Source: Blautia sp. (GTDB lineage: Bacteria > Bacillota > Clostridia > Lachnospirales > Lachnospiraceae). Taken from it: a stretch of 64,000 nt of DNA. The stretch's first letter is position 1, and each line of letters opens with the position of its first letter. Shown here piece after piece: positions 30,366 through 38,351 of this stretch. The DNA lies in NCBI GenBank assembly GCA_029257805.1, contig JARIAR010000023.1, positions 1 to 64,000 of the forward strand. The letters are read 5' to 3'. Both the position numbers and the translations under genes were made by a program. A model generated the notes under the pieces. That model searched no databases. It had not been told where the DNA came from and saw nothing but the letters and a program-made list of their open reading frames with translations.

Positions 30366-32024
30366 ATGGCAGAGATTATTCTTGGATTAATGGGAGGATT
30401 GGGCCTCTTTTTGTTCGGTATGAAACAGATGAGCGATGGGCTTGAAAAAGTCGCAGGCGCCAAGATGCGAAGCGTTCTTGAGTTTTTTACAAAAACACCC
30501 ATTAGAGGTATTCTTGTAGGAACGCTTTTTACCGCAATTGTCCAGTCTTCCAGTGCCTCGACCGTTATGGTGGTCAGCTTTGTAAATTCAGGGCTGATGA
30601 ACCTGTATCAGGCTGCAGGCGTAATTATGGGTGCCAACATCGGTACAACAGTAACCTCACAGTTAATATCCTTTAATCTTTCCGCTCTTGCTCCGGCAAT
30701 CGTGATGGCAGGCGTGGTCATGATGATGTTTTTTAAAAAAGTGAAGGTACAGCGTATTGGAGAAGTGCTTCTGGGTTTTGGTATTTTGTTCATGGGATTG
30801 ACAACGATGTCAGATTCTATGTCCGTGTTAAAAGAGTCCCCGCAGGTTGTAGAAATTATGGGATCGCTTACCAGTCATTTCCTTGCAGTGATTGTAGGTC
30901 TTGTGGTTACTACAGTGCTGCAAAGTTCTTCTGCTACAGTAGGTATCGTACTTCTTCTGGCAAATCAGGGGCTTTTAGATATTCGGATCTGCTTCTTCAT
31001 TATTATGGGATGTAATATTGGTTCTTGTGTATCTGCCCTTCTGGCAGGACTTAGCGGAAAAAGAGAAGCAAAGCGTGCTGCCTTGATCCATCTTGTATTT
31101 AACATAATTGGAACGTTTATTGTGTATGTAGTACTTTCCGTTGCATTAGAACCGGTGACACACTTTATTACAAATATTTCATCCGGAAATCCGGGAAGAT
31201 CAGTTGCAAATGCTCATACATTAATTAAACTGACAGAAGTAGTTCTTCTTGCTCCGTTCACAAAACAGATTGTAAAATTAACGGGATTTCTTGTTCGAGG
31301 AGAAGAAAAGAAACCGCAGGATGCTCTTGATCTTCAGTTTATTGGTGAAAAATCTGTATTTTCTCCAACAACAGCAGTGTTTGATGCAACAAGAGAAATG
31401 GAAAGAATGGGACAGATGGCAATTACCAATATGGAAAGAGCCATGAATGCGCTAATTACCCTGGATGAAAGAGATATCAAGGAAGTATATGAAGTAGAAG
31501 AGAAAATTGATTATTTGAATCATGCGATTACAGATTATCTTGTAAAGATTAATCAGACAACACTTCCTGCAGATGATGCAAAAAGTATTGGCGGTCTCTT
31601 CCATGTGGTAAATGATATTGAAAGAATTGGCGATCATGCAGAAAATATTGCAGATGCAGCTGTTTCAAGAATGGAACAGGGAATTGATTTCAGCAGTCAG
31701 GCAAAGAAAGAATTATCCGGGATGTTGGATATGGTAATTAAAGTTACCACATATGCATTGGATATGTTTTCTCATAATAACCAGGAACATATGGAAGAAA
31801 TTCTGGAGCTGGAAGATAAAGTCGACGATGCAGAGCGTTATCTTCAGGAGTCTCATGTGCAGCGTCTTACAAGAGGGGAATGTACAGCCAGTGCCGGAAT
31901 GATGTTTTCTGATATTGTATCCGGACTTGAACGTGTTGCGGATCATGCAACAAATATCGCTTTTTCTCTTCTGGAAGATGATCCTATTGAAAGACAGAAG
32001 GAAATGCGTACAGAAACAAAATAA
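30366..32024 (+). CDS. Na/Pi cotransporter family protein with PhoU-like C-terminus
   Basis: GLFLFGMKQMSDGLE, TAIVQSSSASTVMVVSFVNSG, TTVLQSSSATVGIV repeats; PhoU-like helical C-terminal region. Confidence 0.92.
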   Translation: MAEIILGLMGGLGLFLFGMKQMSDGLEKVAGAKMRSVLEFFTKTPIRGILVGTLFTAIVQSSSASTVMVVSFVNSGLMNLYQAAGVIMGANIGTTVTSQLISFNLSALAPAIVMAGVVMMMFFKKVKVQRIGEVLLGFGILFMGLTTMSDSMSVLKESPQVVEIMGSLTSHFLAVIVGLVVTTVLQSSSATVGIVLLLANQGLLDIRICFFIIMGCNIGSCVSALLAGLSGKREAKRAALIHLVFNIIGTFIVYVVLSVALEPVTHFITNISSGNPGRSVANAHTLIKLTEVVLLAPFTKQIVKLTGFLVRGEEKKPQDALDLQFIGEKSVFSPTTAVFDATREMERMGQMAITNMERAMNALITLDERDIKEVYEVEEKIDYLNHAITDYLVKINQTTLPADDAKSIGGLFHVVNDIERIGDHAENIADAAVSRMEQGIDFSSQAKKELSGMLDMVIKVTTYALDMFSHNNQEHMEEILELEDKVDDAERYLQESHVQRLTRGECTASAGMMFSDIVSGLERVADHATNIAFSLLEDDPIERQKEMRTETK

Positions 32025-32038
32025 AAAAGAAAAAACAG

Positions 32039-32067
32039 TTTACAGAAAAACATCTTTGTGCTATACT
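32039..32067 (+). promoter_or_regulatory. rpsO promoter
   Basis: TTTACA-17 nt-TATACT. Confidence 0.75.
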
Positions 32068-32162
32068 AACCAAGGTGAATTCAGCCCTTATTCAGAGTCT
32101 GGACACTCCGACCATCTCTTAATATGTGGCGGTTTAAGAAAAAAATTAAGGAGGAAATCAAA

Positions 32163-32429
32163 ATGATTTCAAAAGAGAAGAAAACAGCAATTATGAAAGA
32201 ATATGCAAGATGTGAAGGTGATACAGGTTCACCGGAAGTACAGATCGCAGTTCTTACAGCAAGAATTCAGGAACTGACAGAGCATTTAAAGACACATCAC
32301 AAAGATCATCATTCCAGACGTGGTCTGCTGAAAATGGTTGGTCAGCGTCGTGGTCTTCTGGCTTACCTGAAGAAAACAGACATCGAAAGATACCGTGCAC
32401 TGATTGAAAAATTAGGTTTGAGAAAATAA
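32163..32429 (+). CDS. rpsO: 30S ribosomal protein S15
   Basis: [60 protein letters not shown]. Confidence 0.98.
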   Translation: MISKEKKTAIMKEYARCEGDTGSPEVQIAVLTARIQELTEHLKTHHKDHHSRRGLLKMVGQRRGLLAYLKKTDIERYRALIEKLGLRK

Positions 32430-32442
32430 TTAGTATGCGGAA

Positions 32443-32471
32443 GGGGCGGATTTCCATCCGCCCCTATTTTA
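32443..32471 (+). terminator. Rho-independent terminator after rpsO
   Basis: GGGGCGGAT...ATCCGCCCC TATTTT. Confidence 0.88.
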
Positions 32472-32506
32472 CAGTAAGCACATTTTTATAAAAACAAAAG
32501 CGACAT

Positions 32507-32592
32507 AACAGGAACTGTTTCCGAGACTACTGAAAAGGATATTTTCCACAAAAAGTATAAAGTATTTTTTTCAGTTGTTTCGGAGTCCTGTT
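32507..32592 (+). promoter_or_regulatory. Long imperfect inverted repeat in pnp leader
   Basis: AACAGGA...TTCCGAGACTACTGAAAA pairs with TTTTCAGTTGTTTCGGAG...TCCTGTT over about 25 bp with bulges. Confidence 0.65.
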
Positions 32593-32637
32593 TTTATGTT
32601 AAATAAATATTATATGAAGAAGAAAAGGAGAATAAAT

Positions 32638-34731
32638 ATGTACAAAAGTTATTCCATGGAATTAGCCGGAAGAACCCTTACCGTAGATATTGACCGTGTG
32701 GCAAAACAGGCCAATGGCGCTGCACTGATGCACTATGGAGATACAACTGTATTATCAACAGCAACTGCTTCAAAGGAGCCAAGAGAAGGAATCGATTTTT
32801 TCCCTCTTAGTGTAGAATATGAAGAAAAAATGTACGCAGTAGGAAAAATTCCAGGCGGCTTTAATAAAAGAGAAGGAAAAGCAAGTGAGCATGCAATCCT
32901 TACTTCTCGTGTAATTGACAGACCAATGCGTCCTCTTTTTCCAAAGGATTACAGAAACGATGTTACCCTTGTAAATATGGTAATGTCTGTTGATCCTCAG
33001 TGTAATCCGGAAATTCCAGCTATGCTTGGTTCTGCTATTGCAACATGTATTTCTGACATTCCGTTTGACGGACCATGTGCTACAACACAGGTAGGTCTCA
33101 TTGATGGAGAATTTGTGATCAACCCTACATTTGCACAGAAGGATATTTCTGATCTTCAGCTGACAGTTGCATCCACACGAGAAAAGGTTATTATGATCGA
33201 AGCCGGAGCAAATGAAATTCCGGAAGATAAGATGATCGAGGCGATTTATAAAGCACATGAAGTAAACCAGGAGATCATTCAGTTTATTGATAAGATTGTA
33301 GCAGAGTGCGGAAAAGAAAAACACACATATGAATCATGTGCAGTTCCGGAAGAACTGTTTGAAGCAATCAAAGAAATTGTTCCTCCATCAGAAATGGAAG
33401 AAGCAGTATTTTCAGATGATAAACAGACAAGAGAAGAAAATATCCGTAAAGTGACAGAAAAGCTGGCAGAAGCTTTTGCTGAAAAAGAAGAGTGGCTTTC
33501 TGTTTTAGGAGAAGCTGTGTATCAGTATCAGAAGAAGACGGTTCGTAAAATGATCCTGAAAGATCATAAACGTCCAGATGGTCGTGAAATCACACAAATT
33601 CGTCCTCTTGCAGCAGAAGTGGATATTATTCCAAGAGTACACGGATCTGCTATGTTTACACGTGGTCAGACACAGATTTGTACAGTTACAACTTTAGCAC
33701 CTCTTGCAGAAGCTCAGAGATTAGACGGACTTGACGAGTTTGAAACTTCCAAGAGATATATGCACCATTATAACTTCCCATCTTACTCGGTAGGTGAAAC
33801 AAAACCGTCAAGAGGACCGGGACGTCGTGAAATCGGTCATGGTGCATTGGCAGAGAGAGCTCTTGTTCCGGTACTTCCGGCAGAGGAAGATTTCCCGTAT
33901 GCAATTCGTACGGTATCTGAAACATTTGAATCAAATGGTTCTACTTCTCAGGCAAGTATTTGTGCATCTACAATGTCTCTTATGGCTGCCGGTGTACCGA
34001 TCAAAAAACCGGTAGCTGGTATTTCATGCGGACTTGTAACGGGAGATACCGATGATGATTATATTGTATTAACGGATATTCAGGGACTTGAAGATTTCTT
34101 TGGGGATATGGACTTTAAAGTAGCTGGTACACATGAAGGTATTACCGCAATTCAGATGGATATTAAAATCCATGGTTTAACAAGACCAATCGTAGAGGAA
34201 GCAATTCGCAGAACAAAAGAAGCAAGAGAATATATCCTTACAGAAGTTATGGAAAAATGTATCGCACAGCCTCGTGAAGCAGTGGGAACATATGCACCAA
34301 AGATTATCCAGATTCAGATCGATCCGCAGAAAATCGGTGATGTAGTTGGACAGAGAGGAAAGACTATTAATACGATCATTGAGCGTACTGGTGTTAAAAT
34401 CGATATTACAGATGACGGTGCAGTGTCTGTATGCGGCGTAGATCAGAAGAACATGGAAGAGGCAAAGAGAATGGTGGAAATCATTGCCACTGATTTTGAA
34501 GAAGGCCAGATTTTTACAGGTAAAGTTGTAAGTATTAAAGAATTTGGAGCTTTTGTTGAATTTGCTCCTGGAAAAGAAGGAATGGTTCACATTTCTAAAA
34601 TTTGTAAAGAAAGAATTAATCGTGTAGAAGATGTTCTTACATTAGGTGATAAGGTGAAAGTAATCTGCCTTGGAAAAGATAAAATGGGAAGAATCAGCTT
34701 CAGCATGAAAGATGTACCGGAAGAAGCGTAA
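32638..34731 (+). CDS. pnp: Polyribonucleotide nucleotidyltransferase
   Basis: FPLSVEYEEKMYAVGKIPGGFNKREG, DRPMRPLFPKDYRNDV, KH (IGDVVGQRGKTINTI) and S1 (GKVVSIKEFGAFVEFAPGKEGMVHIS) domains. Confidence 0.98.
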   Translation: MYKSYSMELAGRTLTVDIDRVAKQANGAALMHYGDTTVLSTATASKEPREGIDFFPLSVEYEEKMYAVGKIPGGFNKREGKASEHAILTSRVIDRPMRPLFPKDYRNDVTLVNMVMSVDPQCNPEIPAMLGSAIATCISDIPFDGPCATTQVGLIDGEFVINPTFAQKDISDLQLTVASTREKVIMIEAGANEIPEDKMIEAIYKAHEVNQEIIQFIDKIVAECGKEKHTYESCAVPEELFEAIKEIVPPSEMEEAVFSDDKQTREENIRKVTEKLAEAFAEKEEWLSVLGEAVYQYQKKTVRKMILKDHKRPDGREITQIRPLAAEVDIIPRVHGSAMFTRGQTQICTVTTLAPLAEAQRLDGLDEFETSKRYMHHYNFPSYSVGETKPSRGPGRREIGHGALAERALVPVLPAEEDFPYAIRTVSETFESNGSTSQASICASTMSLMAAGVPIKKPVAGISCGLVTGDTDDDYIVLTDIQGLEDFFGDMDFKVAGTHEGITAIQMDIKIHGLTRPIVEEAIRRTKEAREYILTEVMEKCIAQPREAVGTYAPKIIQIQIDPQKIGDVVGQRGKTINTIIERTGVKIDITDDGAVSVCGVDQKNMEEAKRMVEIIATDFEEGQIFTGKVVSIKEFGAFVEFAPGKEGMVHISKICKERINRVEDVLTLGDKVKVICLGKDKMGRISFSMKDVPEEA

Positions 34732-34734
34732 AAG

Positions 34735-35226
34735 ATGAGATACCATAATATAACAAAAGACGATATGCTTAATGGAGATGGACTTCGGGTTGTTTTATGG
34801 GTAGCAGGATGCTCTCATGGATGCAAAGAATGTCAGAATCCGATCACCTGGGATCCGCAAAGTGGCTTGGAGTTTACAGACGCAGAGCGTAAAGAAATTT
34901 TTACGGAGCTGGATAAATCGTATATGAGCGGGATTACCTTTTCAGGAGGCGATCCCCTGCATCCTGCAAATGTGGCGGGTGTAACGGCTCTTGCAAAAGA
35001 AATACGCGCAAAATATCCAGAGAAGACAATCTGGCTTTACACAGGGTCTTTGTGGGAAGAAATTCAGGATATGGAAGTTGTTCAGTATCTTGATGTATGC
35101 GTAGATGGAGAATTTGAAATAGATAAAAAAGAACTGCATTTGAAATGGAAAGGATCCAGTAATCAGAGAGTGATAGATGTTCCTGCATCCCTGAGACAGG
35201 GAAAAGCAGTTCTTCATCAGGATTAA
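34735..35226 (+). CDS. nrdG: Anaerobic ribonucleoside-triphosphate reductase activating protein
   Basis: GDGLRVVLWVAGCSHGCKECQNPITWD radical SAM CxxxCxxC, TFSGGDPLHPAN. Confidence 0.93.
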   Translation: MRYHNITKDDMLNGDGLRVVLWVAGCSHGCKECQNPITWDPQSGLEFTDAERKEIFTELDKSYMSGITFSGGDPLHPANVAGVTALAKEIRAKYPEKTIWLYTGSLWEEIQDMEVVQYLDVCVDGEFEIDKKELHLKWKGSSNQRVIDVPASLRQGKAVLHQD

Positions 35227-35241
35227 GGAGAAATTTGCTAT

Positions 35242-35754
35242 ATGAAAAGAATTGCAAAATTTCATAAAGTCAGTAGATCTCGTTTTACAGAAGACTGGCA
35301 GGATACTTTTGGACAGAAATCTGAAGAACAGATAAATAACATATATGACGCTATTCGTCTTCCGAGAAGAGCTACAGCAGGAAGTGCTGGATATGATTTT
35401 TTTGCACCGATAGATGTAACATTGAAGCCAGGGGAAACCATTAAGATTCCAACAGGAATCCGTGTAGAAATGGAACAGGAATGGGTTTTGAAATGCTATC
35501 CGAGAAGCGGACTGGGCTTTAAATACCGTTTGCAGATGAATAATACTGTAGGGATTATAGATAGTGACTATTTCTACTCGGATAATGAGGGACATATTTT
35601 TGCAAAAATAACAAATGATACAAATGAGGGAAAAACTCTTGTGATTCCTGTAGGAACAGGGTTTATGCAGGGGATTTTTGTAGAATATGGAATTACAGTA
35701 GATGATGATGCTACGGAAATAAGAAACGGTGGTTTTGGAAGTACCACAAAATAA
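35242..35754 (+). CDS. dUTP diphosphatase-like protein
   Basis: ATAGSAGYDFFAP, CYPRSGLGFK, NTVGIIDSDY, C-terminal RNGGFGSTTK correspond to dUTPase motifs. Confidence 0.85.
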   Translation: MKRIAKFHKVSRSRFTEDWQDTFGQKSEEQINNIYDAIRLPRRATAGSAGYDFFAPIDVTLKPGETIKIPTGIRVEMEQEWVLKCYPRSGLGFKYRLQMNNTVGIIDSDYFYSDNEGHIFAKITNDTNEGKTLVIPVGTGFMQGIFVEYGITVDDDATEIRNGGFGSTTK

Positions 35755-35756
35755 AG

Positions 35757-35802
35757 AAAGAGTCTTTGAAAGGGTTTTAAATTCTTTCAAAGACTCTTTT
35801 TG
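35757..35802. terminator. Bidirectional terminator
   Basis: AAAGAGTCTTTGAAAG...CTTTCAAAGACTCTTT TTTG between convergent genes. Confidence 0.88.
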
Positions 35803-35813
35803 TAATAAGAAAA

Positions 35814-36188
35814 TTATTTTTCAGCTTCTGCCATGTTTTGTGCATTTTCTACAATTGCGTCAAATGCTTCAGCTGCTGCCTGGTATTCTTCATCATCTTC
35901 AATGTTGGCAAGCATAGGATCGCCATTTTCTGTCCGTGTGAAAGTATAAAGATAAACTTCACCACTTTGGTTTTGACCGTTTTCGTCAAGGGGCAGAAGA
36001 GCAATATATTCCTTGGTATTTACTGGATATATGGTAAGAATGGCGCATTCTACCTCTGTATCATCATCCATGGTAAGGGTGATGGTGCGATGTTCTTCAA
36101 AATCAGAACCGCAGGAACTACATCCGCTCTGGCAGGAAGCACAGTCGCTTGGGCTGCATCCGCCATTGTTAAATAATTCGTCACTCAT
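35814..36188 (-). CDS. DUF1292-family protein with N-terminal Cys cluster
   Basis: Acidic DUF1292-like body (ITLTMDDDTEVECAILTIYPVNTKEYIALLPLDE), N-terminal CSPSDCASCQSGCSSC. Confidence 0.8.
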   Translation of the reverse strand: MSDELFNNGGCSPSDCASCQSGCSSCGSDFEEHRTITLTMDDDTEVECAILTIYPVNTKEYIALLPLDENGQNQSGEVYLYTFTRTENGDPMLANIEDDEEYQAAAEAFDAIVENAQNMAEAEK

Positions 36189-36265
36189 AAATTAATCCTC
36201 ACTTTTTTTAGAATACAATGATTGTAACAGAAGATGAATCAGAAAGCAATAGTCTGCTGTTTGCG

Positions 36266-37432
36266 CTATTCTCGGGTATAGAGAAACTTCAGGAGAATAG
36301 GAGTTGCGATGGAAGATACAAGAATCAGGAGAATAACAGCTGTAAAGTATTTCGATTCAATCATTCCAACAGAAAGTCCTTTTTGAGCAACAATAAGTGC
36401 CACTTCTCCACGGGTCATCATTCCAACACCGATTTTTTTGGCATCGCTTCCGGAAAAGCCCAAAATTCGTGACATAAGTCCGCATCCGATAATTTTTGTT
36501 ATAAGAGCAACAATAACAAAAAGAATACAGAAGATCATAAGTGAGGAACTCATATCGTCTATATCTGTTTTTAAACCGATACTTGCAAAAAACATAGGTG
36601 CAAACAGCATATAAGAACTGACATCTACTTTTCTTGCGATATATTCAGAATCGTTAATGCTGCAGAGAACAATACCTGCTACATAAGCGCCTGTAATATC
36701 TGCAATACCAAAATATTTTTCTGCTATGTAAGCCATCGCGAAAGCAAGAACAAAGCCGAAAATAGGGATTCTTCTTGTGTGAGGATAATGTTTGTCAAGA
36801 ATTGCAAAAAGCTTATAAATAATAATACCGAAAATAGTAGCGCACAGGAAGAAAAGTGCTGTGCTTATAATGACAGAAGATGGTTTTGAATTTGGATCTT
36901 TCATACCAATCACAAAAGTCAAAACAATAATTCCGATTACATCATCAATAATTGCTGCACTCATAATTGTGGTTCCTGTTTCGGATTTCAGATATCCAAG
37001 TTCCTGTAAAGAAGCAACAGTGATGCTTACAGAGGTAGCTGTCATAATTACGCCGATAAAAACAGAAGCATAAAACTGGCTGGAACCATTTGGAGCAAAA
37101 CCGTAATAGCAGCTGTGAAGGAAATAGCCTCCCAACAGCGGGACAAATACACCTGCGCAGGCAATGAGCAGAGCTTTCCAACCGGTACGCATTAAATCAC
37201 GGAGATTTGTCTGAAGTCCTGCAAAGAACATAAGAAGAACAACTCCGATTTCAGCCATGCCGCTTATTAACTCGGTCTGCTGGACAAGTCCGAGAATGCT
37301 TGGTCCAATTAAAAGCCCGGCTATGATTTCTCCAACAACCTGAGGCGCATGAAGCTTTCCTGCCAGAAGTCCGCAAAGCTTTGCAGATATCAGAATGATG
37401 GCCAAATCCTTGAAAATTTCATAAGTTTCCAT
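36266..37432 (-). CDS. Monovalent cation:proton antiporter (CPA2 family)
   Basis: About 12 hydrophobic segments; LAGKLHAPQVVGEIIAGLLIGPSILG, MTATSVSITVASLQELG; start METYEIF. Confidence 0.88.
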   Translation of the reverse strand: METYEIFKDLAIILISAKLCGLLAGKLHAPQVVGEIIAGLLIGPSILGLVQQTELISGMAEIGVVLLMFFAGLQTNLRDLMRTGWKALLIACAGVFVPLLGGYFLHSCYYGFAPNGSSQFYASVFIGVIMTATSVSITVASLQELGYLKSETGTTIMSAAIIDDVIGIIVLTFVIGMKDPNSKPSSVIISTALFFLCATIFGIIIYKLFAILDKHYPHTRRIPIFGFVLAFAMAYIAEKYFGIADITGAYVAGIVLCSINDSEYIARKVDVSSYMLFAPMFFASIGLKTDIDDMSSSLMIFCILFVIVALITKIIGCGLMSRILGFSGSDAKKIGVGMMTRGEVALIVAQKGLSVGMIESKYFTAVILLILVSSIATPILLKFLYTRE

Positions 37433-37564
37433 TATCTTTCCTCTTTTCCTATATGTTTTGATTAAATTATAACATAAAAGCATTTTTTGTGTCACAAAAA
37501 CATGATATAATAAGGAAAGATAATTGATTTGATGATAATCATAAATTATATAAGGAGAATACAC

Positions 37565-38326
37565 ATGAAACTGATTTCTTGGAATGTAAATGGGATTCGA
37601 GCATGTATTACAAAAGGATTTGAAGAATATTTTAATCAGCTTGATGCAGATATTTTCTGTCTGCAGGAAACAAAATGTCAGGCAGGGCAGGTGAAACTTG
37701 AACTGCCGGGTTATTACCAGTATTGGAATTATGCAAACAGGAAAGGATATTCCGGCACAGCGATTTTTACAAAAAAAGAGCCTGTTTCTGTATTTTATGG
37801 AATGGGGATAGAAGAACACGATAAAGAGGGAAGGATGATCACGCTGGAATTTGAAGATTTTTATATGGTTACCGTATATACTCCAAATTCACAAAGTGAA
37901 CTTCGCAGATTGGAATATCGTATGCAGTGGGAACAGGATTTCTTACAGTATCTTTTAAAACTGCAGGAAAGGAAACCGGTTATATGCTGTGGCGATTTAA
38001 ATGTAGCGCACCAGGAAATCGATTTGAAAAATCCAAAAACAAATCGGAATAATGCTGGTTTTACAGATCAGGAAAGGGAATGTTTTAGTAAAGTGGTAAA
38101 TAGCGGTTTTATTGATACGTTCCGTTATTTTTATCCGGATAAGGAAAATGCATATTCCTGGTGGTCTTACCGCTTCCGTGCAAGAGAAAAAAATGCAGGA
38201 TGGAGAATTGATTATTTTATAGTATCTCCTTCTTTGAAGGAAAGTCTGCAGGATGCAAAAATCCACAGCGAGATTATGGGATCTGATCATTGCCCAATAG
38301 AACTTGAGATAGAATATGGTCATTAA
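37565..38326 (+). CDS. xth: Exodeoxyribonuclease III
   Basis: MKLISWNVNGIRACI, FCLQETKCQ, GDLNVAHQEIDLKNPK, GSDHCPIELEI. Confidence 0.96.
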   Translation: MKLISWNVNGIRACITKGFEEYFNQLDADIFCLQETKCQAGQVKLELPGYYQYWNYANRKGYSGTAIFTKKEPVSVFYGMGIEEHDKEGRMITLEFEDFYMVTVYTPNSQSELRRLEYRMQWEQDFLQYLLKLQERKPVICCGDLNVAHQEIDLKNPKTNRNNAGFTDQERECFSKVVNSGFIDTFRYFYPDKENAYSWWSYRFRAREKNAGWRIDYFIVSPSLKESLQDAKIHSEIMGSDHCPIELEIEYGH

Positions 38327-38351
38327 TGATCTGAAAGGAGACTTTTAAGTA

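Noticed and set aside
34942-35790. 282-aa minus-strand ORF over nrdG/dUTPase
   Set aside because: Antisense to two well-supported genes; no RBS or motif and biased composition.
36266-37819. Full-length 517-aa antiporter ORF start
   Set aside because: The first ~129 codons are non-membrane, antisense to exoA and cross the promoter region; start reassigned to 37432 (METYEIF).
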